From Maribacter antarcticus DSM 21422 (GTDB taxonomy: Bacteria; Bacteroidota; Bacteroidia; Flavobacteriales; Flavobacteriaceae): a stretch of 64,000 nt of DNA. Position numbers and translations under genes: made by a program. Within the stretch, counting starts at the first letter, position 1, and every line of letters begins with the position of its first letter. Location of the stretch: the NCBI RefSeq assembly GCF_000621125.1, contig NZ_JHZC01000008.1, positions 275,359 through 339,358 of the forward strand, read 5' to 3'. Positions 28,048 through 36,949 of this stretch are shown here, piece by piece. Under the pieces are notes generated by a model. That model was not told the DNA's origin. It made no database searches and worked only from the letters and a program-made list of their open reading frames with translations.

Positions 28048-28770
28048 ATGAAAGCTATACTACCATTTTTCGCACTAATTATATGTGCCTCATGGACTCA
28101 TGCCCAACGTTGTAAAAAAACAAAAGGGAATGGAAACGTGGTTACTGCAGAAAGAAAAGTGGGAAACTATGAGGGTATTACTGAGGGTGTATTTTACGAA
28201 GTAACCTTGGTGGAAGGGAAAGAAGGCAGCATTACCATGACTACTGAAGATAATATGTTAGAATACACAGACCCGGAGCTAGGAGTCAGTACCTTAACCA
28301 TAAAATCTAAGGATCATACGCAATTGAAGCGATTTCTAGTAGAGAAGGTTTCTATTGCCATTCCCGTGGATAAGATAAATGCAATTAGATTACCTGGTTC
28401 GGGGAAAGTAAGCTCTTCCTTAACGCTGGAGGCGTCAAATTTTAAAGTGCATACATCAAGGTCTAGAAATGCAGAACTGAAGTTGAAGGCGAAACGAATT
28501 GGGGTAATTTCTTCTGGTTCCAGTACTATTACTTTGGATGGTAGCGCTGAAAGTTTGGATATCACGGCTTCAGGCTCATCTAATCTAAGGGCTTTGGAAT
28601 TAATATTGAATACCGCCGAGATTAGACCTTCTGGCTCCTCTAATATTCGAATTGCAGTTAACAGCCTAATTGATTCAAGATGTCTGGGATAGAGTAGCAT
28701 TAAGTATCACGGAAACCCAGAAAAAATGCATAGTAAATCTTCTGGTTCCAGTAAGGTGTCTAAGGAGTAA
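28048..28770 (+). pseudogene. DUF2807 (head-GIN) secreted protein with premature stop
   Basis: Signal peptide MKAILPFFALIICASWTHAQ, then a repetitive beta-helix-like body with many SGSS turns typical of DUF2807 (putative auto-transporter adhesin, head GIN domain). The frame meets TAG at 28690-28692 (codon 215), yet the next 25 codons in the same frame (SSIKYHGNPEKMHSKSSGSS then KVSKE) are exactly the normal family ending and stop at TAA 28768-28770. One base change thus removes the last beta strands of a 240-residue protein. A shortened product of 214 residues may still be made. The gene is embedded between permeases 11 and 12 in one transcription unit, so it is probably induced with them. 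Confidence 0.8.
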
Positions 28771-28839
28771 TTGAAAAGTAGACAACAAATTTATCTAATT
28801 TTAGGTTAATGCCTTAAGAGCGGAATATAGACAAGAATT

Positions 28840-31254
28840 ATGTTTAAGAACTATTTAAAAATTGCGTTTCGCAACCTATCGAAGGATAAGGCCTTCACGT
28901 CCATTAATGTCATAGGACTCTCGGTTGCTTTTGGGGTGGCTATTCTTTTGGCAATGGCTGGGTTTTTTGATTTGTCCTATGATAAATTCCACGAGAACGG
29001 AGATCGTATTTATAAGGTATACGCTATTGAGCAAACCACTAAAGGTCCCCAAGCAAGTGTAAGTCATCCGGCCCCATTGATAACTTCTTTAAAAGAGGGT
29101 GTTCCCGGAATTGAAATGGCCTCTCGGTATGTACAGGATGAGGCTATTGTTTCTTTTGGAGACAAGGAGATTAACATGGATATCAGTTGGGTAGATACTG
29201 ATTTTTTTAACATATTTACATTTCCTTCTGTAAAAGGAAAAAGGCAAAGTCCACTCAACGAGTTGTCTTCTGTTGTAATTACGGAGAACACCGCAAAAAC
29301 TCTTTTTGGAGATGAAGAAGCAGTGGGGAAAACGGTACAGATATTGATTAATGGAGAAGATCAATCCTTTACAGTTGCCTCGGTAGTGGCAAACCATGTG
29401 CCGCAAAGTACAATAGGGTTTGAACTAGCGGTTAGGTTTGAAAAACATGAGGATTATCTAGAAAACCAAGACGCTTGGAACGCTAAATATCATGATGTAT
29501 ATGTGCAAATGACCGCAGGAGTTTCTCCTGTTCAATTTGAGAAGGCGACCCGCTCTTTAATCGATATAAATTTTAAAGAGCAAATAGAAAATGCCCAACG
29601 CGATGGGGCACTGGCGAACGCTGAGGGTCGCTTTATTAGTTATGAATTATTGCCTCTTAATGATGTTAATTTTGTAAAATTCAGAAACGGATACGCAGAG
29701 GTTAGTAGAAGTACTCCGTATCTTGTTTTGAGTATTGCTTTTTTAATTCTTTTCATTGCTTGTGTAAATTTCATAAATATGAGTGTTGCGAAAAGTGGGC
29801 AGCGGCTTCGAGAAATCGGAATGCGAAAAACACTTGGTGCTAAGAGGGAACAGTTATTTTTTCAATTTTGGAGCGAAAGCCTGTTTGTGTTCTTGGTGTC
29901 TATTTTATGTGGTGTGGTTTTGAGCATGCTATTTATAGATCAGTTTAAAACTGTTTTTAGAACTAAAGTCACTTTTGATTTGCTACTATCACCCACACTA
30001 ATTCTATCCTTTTTAGCAGGTGTATTACTTATTACCTTATTAGTTGGAGGCTATCCTGCGGTATTGTTAAGCAAGTTAGGAACCCTACAATCTTTAAAGG
30101 GTAAATTGAGTGCGTCTAGCAAAAACAGGGTGCGTGATGTTTTAATGATTGCCCAATTTGGTATTGCTATTTTATTGATAACTGGGACTTTAGTTCTGCG
30201 TAGTCAGTTGGATTTTATGCGGAATAAGGATTTAGGTTTTAACAAGGAACATGTACTTTCCTTTCCTTTGGATGGAAAAAGAGAGAGCTATAAAGCCATT
30301 GAGTTATTACGAAACGAGCTAGCCGGAAATCCTGATATTTTAGAAATAACGGGGGCCGATAATAACTTGGGCTATGGTAAGGATGGGAGTGTATCCAAAA
30401 GTGTTTTTGGATTTGAATATAAAAATAGGGTTGTTAAGACCAATATGTTGGTCGTAGATTATGATTATGTAGCTGCGCTGGATTTGGAAATAGTAGCTGG
30501 TAGAAATTTTAATAGGGGGTTTGCTAACGATAGTTTAAGTGTGGTCATTAATGAGACTATGGCTAAGGAGTTTGGAGAAGAAGATCCATTAACAGCGTAT
30601 GTAAGCGTTAGAGATTCCTTAAATTATCCTGTAATTGGTGTAGTAAAGGACTATAATTTTGAAAATTTAGACAAGACGGTCGAACCGATTACTATGTTTA
30701 TGAATAAGCAATGGGGTTTGTACTACGCCTATGTCAAGGTGGCTCCTGGGAATTTAGCTAAATCTTACGCAGTAGTAGAGCAGGCTTGGGTAAAGATTGA
30801 ACCTAACGCTAAGTTTTTAGGTTCTTTTTTGGATGAGAATATAAATAGAACCTTTAGAAAAGAAGAACGTATGACCACTATGATTACAAGCGGTTCTATT
30901 TTAGCTATTGCCTTGAGTTGTATCGGTCTTTTTGCGATTTCTTTATTGATAGTAAATCAACGTACAAAAGAAATAGGGGTAAGAAAGGTAATTGGGGCAA
31001 GCGTAGCCAATATTACATTTTTGTTGACTAAGGATTTTCTCAAACTTGTTGGAATCTCATTTCTAATAGCGTCGCCGATTGCTTGGTGGTTTATGAAGGA
31101 ATGGTTACAGAATTATCCTTTTAAGATAGAATTGAATATGGGATTTTTTCTAGCAGCAGGATTTTTGGCTACATGCATAGCACTACTCACGGTGGGCGGT
31201 AGAACTATAAACGCTGCCATGCAGAACCCTGTAAATAGCTTACGAGACGAGTAA
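28840..31254 (+). CDS. ABC transporter permease 12 (MacB_PCD/FtsX, 804 aa)
   Basis: Last permease, 48 bp before the ATPase gene. TM1 is in INVIGLSVAFGVAILLAMAG. The first FtsX block, about 293-336, has a variant motif GQRLREIGMRKTLGAKREQ. The second, from about 680, is regular (NQRTKEIGVRKVIGAS), and the tail is NPVNSLRDE. The codon choice is a little more AT-rich than in permeases 2 and 5. Being directly next to the only ATPase of the array, it is the most likely cognate partner, but the shared coupling motifs allow the others to use the same ATPase. Confidence 0.92.
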   Translation: MFKNYLKIAFRNLSKDKAFTSINVIGLSVAFGVAILLAMAGFFDLSYDKFHENGDRIYKVYAIEQTTKGPQASVSHPAPLITSLKEGVPGIEMASRYVQDEAIVSFGDKEINMDISWVDTDFFNIFTFPSVKGKRQSPLNELSSVVITENTAKTLFGDEEAVGKTVQILINGEDQSFTVASVVANHVPQSTIGFELAVRFEKHEDYLENQDAWNAKYHDVYVQMTAGVSPVQFEKATRSLIDINFKEQIENAQRDGALANAEGRFISYELLPLNDVNFVKFRNGYAEVSRSTPYLVLSIAFLILFIACVNFINMSVAKSGQRLREIGMRKTLGAKREQLFFQFWSESLFVFLVSILCGVVLSMLFIDQFKTVFRTKVTFDLLLSPTLILSFLAGVLLITLLVGGYPAVLLSKLGTLQSLKGKLSASSKNRVRDVLMIAQFGIAILLITGTLVLRSQLDFMRNKDLGFNKEHVLSFPLDGKRESYKAIELLRNELAGNPDILEITGADNNLGYGKDGSVSKSVFGFEYKNRVVKTNMLVVDYDYVAALDLEIVAGRNFNRGFANDSLSVVINETMAKEFGEEDPLTAYVSVRDSLNYPVIGVVKDYNFENLDKTVEPITMFMNKQWGLYYAYVKVAPGNLAKSYAVVEQAWVKIEPNAKFLGSFLDENINRTFRKEERMTTMITSGSILAIALSCIGLFAISLLIVNQRTKEIGVRKVIGASVANITFLLTKDFLKLVGISFLIASPIAWWFMKEWLQNYPFKIELNMGFFLAAGFLATCIALLTVGGRTINAAMQNPVNSLRDE

Positions 31255-31302
31255 AGATATTAATAGATTTCCTTTCGGAAATCGGAGTAAAAACAATTCA
31301 TT

Positions 31303-31968
31303 ATGTTATTAGAATTAAACAATATTTTTAAATGGGTCAATTCAGGAGGCCAACGTATTTTTCTGTTAAAGGATATCAATCTTCAGGTAGAAGAAGGGGA
31401 GTTTATTTCAATAATGGGGCCTTCTGGTTCTGGAAAATCTACACTTTTGAACGTCATTGGAATGCTGGATGGTTTTGATGAAGGGGAGTATAACTTTTTG
31501 GATGAATCCGTTCATACCTTAAAAGAAAAGCACAGAGCAAACTTGTATAAAGAATATATAGGTTTTGTTTTTCAATCCTATCATTTGTTAGATGAGTTGA
31601 CTGTTCAAGAGAACTTAGAAATGCCTTTACTGTATAAAAAATATAAAGGTGCGGAGCGTAAAGCTATGGTAGCAGATATGCTAGACAGATTTAATATTGT
31701 GGGGAAAAAAGACTTGTTTCCAGCGCAATTGAGCGGTGGACAACAACAGTTAGTTGGCGTTGCCCGCGCTTTAATTGCTAGTCCAAAACTAATATTAGCA
31801 GATGAACCCACCGGAAACCTCAATTCACAGCAAAGTGCAGAAATTATGGAGCTATTCAAAAAATTGAATCAAGAAGATGGTGTCACCATAATACAAGTTA
31901 CCCATTCGGAAAAGAATGCTGCCTATGGTTCAAGAATACTTAAACTATTGGATGGGCGGAAGGTATAA
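31303..31968 (+). CDS. ABC transporter ATPase, LolD/MacB type (221 aa)
   Basis: Cytoplasmic nucleotide-binding subunit. Visible motifs: Walker A GPSGSGKST (39-47), Q-loop Gln91, signature LSGGQQQ (143-149), Walker B LILADE (163-168), D-loop and H-loop His201. The length is that of stand-alone LolD/MacB-family ATPases. After the signature the sequence reads LVGVARAL, where RVAIARAL is usual, so the Arg after the glutamines is Leu. It is the only ATPase gene among twelve permeases and probably forms homodimers that serve several of them. A small hairpin, GATTTCC-TTTC-GGAAATC (31266-31283), sits in the 48-bp leader between permease 12 and this gene. The minus-strand amidase ends 12 bp downstream. 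Confidence 0.93.
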   Translation: MLLELNNIFKWVNSGGQRIFLLKDINLQVEEGEFISIMGPSGSGKSTLLNVIGMLDGFDEGEYNFLDESVHTLKEKHRANLYKEYIGFVFQSYHLLDELTVQENLEMPLLYKKYKGAERKAMVADMLDRFNIVGKKDLFPAQLSGGQQQLVGVARALIASPKLILADEPTGNLNSQQSAEIMELFKKLNQEDGVTIIQVTHSEKNAAYGSRILKLLDGRKV

Positions 31969-31980
31969 GATAAGGGGTAT

Positions 31981-33654
31981 TTAATCTGTATACCCTGCTG
32001 GATGCATTTCGTCAAACTGGGTATTTTTTTGAAAAGCTTTAGCCAATAAAAGGATGCTTGCCTCATCATATAAATTACCAACAAGTGTAATGCTGGTAGG
32101 ATGTTTTTCTTTATCAAGACCGGTGGGAATTGAAATTACAGGGTGTCCCGTAAGATTAGTGACAACTAATTGCCGGTTACCAAAAGTTGGAGATATAAGT
32201 ACGTCATATTCCTTCATGATGGTGTTCATTTTTTCGATAAGAACTTGACGATGTCTATTGGCTTGTAAGTATTCCACCGCAGGGATTAGGCGTGCTTGCC
32301 GTAATGAATTTGCTCTAGATTTTTGATTCTGTTCCATCATTTGGTCCACATCACCTGAGCGTACTAAATCGTCAAAAAATGCTCCAGCTTCAGCCCTTAG
32401 TATGATATCAAAGCTTTTGTAAGGGATATCTTCCGGTAATTCTACTTCGTTTAGGGTTAGGCCTAATTTTTTAAAAGTTTTAATAGCCCTTTCTGAGTTA
32501 TGCTTACTTAAAGTGGTATCTTTTTCTATGTCTTTTTTTAGATAACCTATCCGTAGGGTCGAGATATCTTTTTGAGGTTCAAAACCGTCAGGATACGCTG
32601 TTGTTGTTTGGTCTCTCGGATCTTTTCCAGTAATAAAACTGTAAACGATTGCGCAATCTTCGGCACTTCTGGTCATTGGTCCAACCTTGTCCATAGACCA
32701 ACTAAGACTCATTACTCCGTGCCTACTTACCCTGCCGTAAGTAGGTCTTAAACCAGTAATACCATTTTTTGTACTTGGTGATGTAATGGAGCCTAAGGTT
32801 TCCGTTCCAAGGGCAAAAGGAACTAAGCCTGCAGAAGTAGCGGATCCAGAACCTGCAGATGAACCACTGGCACCTTCTTTGGTATCCCATGGGTTTTTTG
32901 TTTTACCACCAAACCAAACATCCCCGCGAGCTAAGGAACCCGAGACCAATTTGGCAATAAGAACCGCACCTGCATTTTGGAGTCGTTCAACGACGGTTGC
33001 CGTCATATCTATTTCTTGATTTTTGTAGGGTTCAGCGCCCCAGGTAGTTTTGTAGCCTTTTACAGACATTAAATCCTTAACGCCATAAGGTATGCCATGA
33101 AGTATGCCACGGTATTTGCCTTCTGCTAACTCTTTATCCATTTTTTTTGCCTGTTCAAGAGCCATTTCTTCGGTAATGGTGATGGTGCATTCTAGAATCG
33201 GATTATACCTTTTATGACGTTCTATAAAAAATTCGGACAGCGCTACTGCGGTTATTTTTTTATGTTTAATCAGCGAGGCTAGTTGGGGAATAGAATAAAA
33301 AGCAAGATTGTTTTTGTCTCTCGGTAATTCAACTCCAACGGGTATGTTCCAATCTGGAAAACCGGCTTGTGGTCTGGCGGAAAAGTCTTTAGGCAAGGGG
33401 TCAAAGCGTATCGCAGGAAAGACGTCATTGTCCAATGTGTATTTTCGTAAAGAATCAAAACCTTCTTTATTTTGCTCTAAATAAGGATAAAGGGTGTCTA
33501 TGTATTTCTTATTGAATTCTATACCAATGATTTTTAGACTTTTAGCCACATCGTCTTTTGAAAATTCAGTTTTAGATTGTTTACAGTCAGTTAGGAGCAA
33601 TACCAGAAAGCACAATAAAATAAATCCACGTAGTTTCTTATAAAATAATGACAT
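31981..33654 (-). CDS. Amidase-signature lipoprotein (557 aa)
   Basis: N-terminal lipoprotein signal with lipobox LLTDC (Cys24), so it is probably anchored in the membrane facing the periplasm. The body is an amidase-signature hydrolase: Lys193 in HGIPYGVKD, the Gly/Ser-rich signature 261-276 with the cis-Ser at 265 or 266, and the nucleophile Ser289 in ETLGSI give the Ser-cisSer-Lys triad. These enzymes cleave carboxamides. The relatives I recall are annotated as Glu-tRNA amidotransferase-like amidases, but secretion rules out a tRNA role, so peptide or small amide hydrolysis is more likely. It is transcribed toward the array, and the two 3' ends are 12 bp apart without a terminator. Confidence 0.87.
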   Translation of the reverse strand: MSLFYKKLRGFILLCFLVLLLTDCKQSKTEFSKDDVAKSLKIIGIEFNKKYIDTLYPYLEQNKEGFDSLRKYTLDNDVFPAIRFDPLPKDFSARPQAGFPDWNIPVGVELPRDKNNLAFYSIPQLASLIKHKKITAVALSEFFIERHKRYNPILECTITITEEMALEQAKKMDKELAEGKYRGILHGIPYGVKDLMSVKGYKTTWGAEPYKNQEIDMTATVVERLQNAGAVLIAKLVSGSLARGDVWFGGKTKNPWDTKEGASGSSAGSGSATSAGLVPFALGTETLGSITSPSTKNGITGLRPTYGRVSRHGVMSLSWSMDKVGPMTRSAEDCAIVYSFITGKDPRDQTTTAYPDGFEPQKDISTLRIGYLKKDIEKDTTLSKHNSERAIKTFKKLGLTLNEVELPEDIPYKSFDIILRAEAGAFFDDLVRSGDVDQMMEQNQKSRANSLRQARLIPAVEYLQANRHRQVLIEKMNTIMKEYDVLISPTFGNRQLVVTNLTGHPVISIPTGLDKEKHPTSITLVGNLYDEASILLLAKAFQKNTQFDEMHPAGYTD

Positions 33655-33821
33655 ATACTTTTGAATTTTAATTACTAATTCTAAAGTACGCTTTTTGCAT
33701 TGTATTGTTGCTTTACCCGCTGCTAAATGAAATAAAATTTTATTTCTAATAGCAGTAGATATTGTTTATACTGACATGTTCATTTTCAATCCAGTAACTT
33801 CATAATCTCAGCCCTAAGAAC

Positions 33822-33829
33822 TATCTTTG
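33822..33829 (+). promoter_or_regulatory. Flavobacterial -7 element upstream of mrp
   Basis: TATCTTTG fits the Bacteroidota -7 consensus TAnnTTTG exactly and lies 22 bp before the ATG of the Mrp gene. No good TTTG stands 17 bp upstream, so only half of the promoter is convincing. The rest of the gap from 33655 shows nothing else. Confidence 0.5.
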
Positions 33830-33851
33830 TGGCATAGAATTGATATGTATA

Positions 33852-34991
33852 ATGAAGCTAGATAAAAAGGATATATTAAGGGCGTTGGAACTTATTACTG
33901 TGCCTGGGGAAGGCCAGAATATGGTGGAAAGTGGCGCCGTTAAAAACATAATGATTTTTGGCGATGAGGTAGAGGTAGATATTGTCATTTCAAACCCAAG
34001 CTTGCAGGCGCGAAAAAAGACCGAAGTAGAGATTTTAAAGATCATCCACAAAGAGGTTTACGAAAAGGCTAAAATCAAGATAAATATAAAGGTAGATGCT
34101 CCGGTAAAACCCAAAACAAATGAGATAAAAGGAAAACCTATTCCTGGTATTCAAAATATTATCGCAGTAGCATCGGGTAAAGGTGGTGTTGGTAAGTCTA
34201 CGGTAACGGCAAATTTGGCAGTAACCTTGGCTAAAATGGGATTTAAAGTAGGAGTGTTGGATGCTGATATTTATGGTCCCTCAATGCCCATTATGTTTGA
34301 TGTTGCCCAAGAGAAACCTCTAGCGGTAAACATTAACGGTAAATCTAAGATGAAACCTGTAGAAAGCTATGGTGTAAAATTACTTTCCATTGGGTTTTTT
34401 ACACAACGAGACCAAGCCGTAATCTGGAGAGGTCCTATGGCTTCTAAAGCTCTGAATCAGATGATTTTTGATGCGCACTGGGGCGAGATAGATTTTATGT
34501 TATTAGATTTACCTCCAGGGACTGGAGATATTCACTTGAGCATTATGCAGGCTATGCCGGTGACTGGCGCTGTAGTTGTAAGTACACCGCAAGAAGTGGC
34601 ACTAGCAGATGCTAGAAAAGGGGTGGCTATGTTTCAACAAGACTCCATAAATGTACCTGTGTTGGGCATTATAGAGAATATGGCGTATTTTACTCCTGAA
34701 GAACTTCCTGATAATAAATACTATATCTTTGGTAAGGAAGGTGCCAAAAACTTAGCTCAAGACTTAAAAGTTCCTTTTTTAGGAGATATTCCTTTGGTAC
34801 AGAGTATACGTGAAGCAGGAGATATAGGCAGACCGGCAGCACTACAAGATGATACCGTAGTGCAGCTAGCTTTTGAGGAGATAACGAAGAATGTGGTTCA
34901 AGAAACAGTGAATAGAAATACGAATATACCGCCTACAGAGGCAATAAAAATAACAACAATGGCAGGGTGTTCCGCCGTTAAAAAGAAGTAG
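33852..34991 (+). CDS. mrp: Mrp/ApbC-family Fe-S carrier ATPase (379 aa)
   Basis: P-loop ATPase that binds and delivers Fe-S clusters in the cytoplasm. Residues 1-80 form the DUF59/MIP18-like domain often fused in front. Next come the deviant Walker A GKGGVGKST (about 107-115), GVLDADIYGPSMP and LLDLPPGTGD of the Mrp family. The usual CxxC before the end of the ATPase domain is replaced by a NMAYFTPEELPDNKYYIFG stretch, as I recall for Bacteroidota members; one Cys remains near the C-terminus (MAGCSAVKKK). The longest frame starts at TTG 33840, but ATG 33852 (MKLDKKDILRAL) is preferred. The NifU-domain gene follows after 2 bp, which supports a joint Fe-S role. Confidence 0.9.
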   Translation: MKLDKKDILRALELITVPGEGQNMVESGAVKNIMIFGDEVEVDIVISNPSLQARKKTEVEILKIIHKEVYEKAKIKINIKVDAPVKPKTNEIKGKPIPGIQNIIAVASGKGGVGKSTVTANLAVTLAKMGFKVGVLDADIYGPSMPIMFDVAQEKPLAVNINGKSKMKPVESYGVKLLSIGFFTQRDQAVIWRGPMASKALNQMIFDAHWGEIDFMLLDLPPGTGDIHLSIMQAMPVTGAVVVSTPQEVALADARKGVAMFQQDSINVPVLGIIENMAYFTPEELPDNKYYIFGKEGAKNLAQDLKVPFLGDIPLVQSIREAGDIGRPAALQDDTVVQLAFEEITKNVVQETVNRNTNIPPTEAIKITTMAGCSAVKKK

Positions 34992-34993
34992 TT

Positions 34994-35242
34994 ATGGTTA
35001 CAATGACCTCAGATGAGCTGAAAAGTAATGTAGAGAAAGCCCTTGCTGAAATACGTCCTTTTTTACAGAGTGACGGTGGGGATATCACCCTTTTGTCTAT
35101 AGATAATGAAAACTCTGTAAAAGTGCGTTTGGAAGGGAACTGCGTTGACTGTTCCGTAAACCAAATGACTTTAAAGAGTGGGGTTGAAATGACCATTAAA
35201 AAGTACGCTCCACAAATAGAAGAGGTCGTTAATGTTGTATAG
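34994..35242 (+). CDS. NifU C-terminal-domain Fe-S scaffold (82 aa)
   Basis: A single NifU-like domain carrying Cys50-x2-Cys53 in NCVDCSVNQMT, the cluster-ligating pair of Nfu proteins. Two such chains hold one 4Fe-4S cluster and hand it to target proteins. LQSDGGDITLLSI is the typical start of the domain. It begins 2 bp after the Mrp gene and is almost surely translated from the same mRNA. The pair Mrp-Nfu forms a small Fe-S assembly unit. Confidence 0.92.
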   Translation: MVTMTSDELKSNVEKALAEIRPFLQSDGGDITLLSIDNENSVKVRLEGNCVDCSVNQMTLKSGVEMTIKKYAPQIEEVVNVV

Positions 35243-35265
35243 TTTAAAACTGATGAATATCATAC

Positions 35266-35294
35266 TTTAATACCTTTCAAGTACGATATCTTTG
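35266..35294 (+). promoter_or_regulatory. Flavobacterial housekeeping promoter
   Basis: TTTA at 35266-35269, then exactly 17 bp, then TATCTTTG at 35287-35294. This differs from the Bacteroidota consensus TTTG-N17-TAnnTTTG by one base. The ferredoxin reductase gene starts 25 bp downstream. Confidence 0.62.
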
Positions 35295-35318
35295 CTGTGT
35301 TTTCAAAAGAAATTTTAG

Positions 35319-36380
35319 ATGATTCAAACCGATATATTGATAATTGGAGCCGGGCCTACGGGTCTTTTTGCCGTTTTTGAGGCCGGACTTTTAAAGTTAA
35401 AATGCCATTTAATTGACGCCCTGCCGCAACCTGGTGGACAATGTACTGAGCTGTATCCAAAAAAACCCATTTATGATATCCCTGGTTTTCCAGAGGTACT
35501 TGCCGGAAGTTTGGTAGATAATCTGATGGAACAGATAAAGCCTTTTCAGCCTGGGTTTACGTTAGGAGAAAGAGCGGAAACAATTGAAAAATTAGAAGAT
35601 GGTACTTTTGTTGTGACCACTTCAAAAGGAACCAAGCATCAGGCGCCTATTGTTGCCATTGCAGGTGGATTGGGTAGCTTTGAACCGCGCAAACCACAAT
35701 TAGAGAACATAGCTGCTTATGAAGATAACGGAGTGGCATACATGATAAAGGACCCTGAGGTATATCGAGATAAAAAGGTAGTCATTGCCGGTGGTGGTGA
35801 TTCTGCTTTGGATTGGAGTATTTTTCTTTCTGATGTGGCATCTGAAGTAACGTTAGTACATAGACGTAACGAGTTCAGGGGTGCTCTGGATTCTGTCGAA
35901 AAAGTACAGCATTTAAAGGATTTAGGTAAAATTAAACTAATTACTCCAGGCGAGATTGTAGGGTTACAAGGTATCGATACCTTGGAATCAGTTATTATTA
36001 GAAAATCTACCGATGCTGCTGAAAACATCATGTTGGAGACCGACTATTTTATACCCTTATTCGGCCTGTCTCCGAAATTGGGACCTATTGGTGATTGGGG
36101 ATTAGAAATCGAAAAAAATGCTATTAAGGTGGATAATACATTAGATTATCAGACCAATATCCCTGGTATCTATGCTATTGGGGATGTCAATACCTATCCC
36201 GGGAAGTTAAAATTGATTCTTTGTGGTTTCCACGAAGCTACGTTAATGTGCCAAAGTGCCTACCAGCGTATTTTTCCAGATAAAAAATATGTAATGAAAT
36301 ATACGACTGTAGGTGGTGTTACAGGATTTGATGGCACTAAGAAAGAAGCACCCAAAGCAGTGGTAAAAGCTATTAACTAA
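35319..36380 (+). CDS. Ferredoxin-NADP reductase, thioredoxin-reductase-like (353 aa)
   Basis: FAD- and NADPH-binding flavoenzyme of the bacterial TrxR-like FNR group, which passes electrons between NADPH and ferredoxin. FAD site IGAGPTG (9-15) followed by PQPGGQCTELYPKKPIYDIPGF; NADP site GGGDSALDW (158-166) and VHRRNEFR; second FAD contact YAIGDVNTYPGK. There is no CxxC redox pair, which separates it from true thioredoxin reductases. The length is normal. The 2Fe-2S ferredoxin gene 75 bp downstream is the natural electron partner, and the Fe-S assembly genes just upstream complete the set. Confidence 0.9.
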   Translation: MIQTDILIIGAGPTGLFAVFEAGLLKLKCHLIDALPQPGGQCTELYPKKPIYDIPGFPEVLAGSLVDNLMEQIKPFQPGFTLGERAETIEKLEDGTFVVTTSKGTKHQAPIVAIAGGLGSFEPRKPQLENIAAYEDNGVAYMIKDPEVYRDKKVVIAGGGDSALDWSIFLSDVASEVTLVHRRNEFRGALDSVEKVQHLKDLGKIKLITPGEIVGLQGIDTLESVIIRKSTDAAENIMLETDYFIPLFGLSPKLGPIGDWGLEIEKNAIKVDNTLDYQTNIPGIYAIGDVNTYPGKLKLILCGFHEATLMCQSAYQRIFPDKKYVMKYTTVGGVTGFDGTKKEAPKAVVKAIN

Positions 36381-36455
36381 GGCTAGGAAATAAGAATATT
36401 TTCTACTTCTTAGTCTAAGGGCTAGAAAGGGGATTGTTTGAATATGTAACCTCAC

Positions 36456-36785
36456 ATGAGTGATATCAAAATAAAAATTACCGATAGAGAAGGAATTTCT
36501 CACGAAGTAGATGCTCCCACCGACATGAATATGAACCTCATGGAGGTAGTGCGGGCCTATGAATTAGCTCCAGAAGGAACCATTGGGATTTGTGGTGGTA
36601 TGGCCATGTGTGCTTCTTGCCAGTGCTATGTGCAATCAAATCACCACCTTCCGGAAAAATCGGATGATGAGGAAGCCATGCTTTCCGAAGCTTTTAATTT
36701 AAAAGAGAACTCCCGTTTGGGCTGCCAACTTAATATTTCAGATGTAATGGATGGTTTGGAGGTAGAACTGGCGCCTGCTGAATAA
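36456..36785 (+). CDS. 2Fe-2S ferredoxin, adrenodoxin type (109 aa)
   Basis: Small cytoplasmic electron carrier. The cluster ligands are Cys46, Cys52, Cys55 and Cys90 in the pattern C-x5-C-x2-C-x34-C (CGGMAMCASCQC, then LGC). The acidic surface around 65-75 (PEKSDDEEAM) and 92-109 suits docking to a reductase. The length is that of putidaredoxin/adrenodoxin-type proteins. It follows the ferredoxin reductase on the same strand and probably works with it, for example in feeding oxygenases or Fe-S assembly. The target is not visible. Confidence 0.92.
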   Translation: MSDIKIKITDREGISHEVDAPTDMNMNLMEVVRAYELAPEGTIGICGGMAMCASCQCYVQSNHHLPEKSDDEEAMLSEAFNLKENSRLGCQLNISDVMDGLEVELAPAE

Positions 36786-36949
36786 TATTAAAAGTATCTT
36801 TTTATTTTATTAAATAACGCTTTTACATATGTTTGGTATACATAAATAGCTGTTTTACAACATTGTATTGTGCACCTTGTTTACATGTTGCTTTTTTGTG
36901 CTTTGTTGCAAAATATCCCTTAAAACGTTTGTGCTAGTTGCCATAAAGT

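Noticed and set aside
31266..31283. Hairpin GATTTCC-TTTC-GGAAATC before the ATPase gene as a terminator
   Set aside because: No T-run follows, and a terminator there would cut the ATPase off from its operon; it may at most tune translation.
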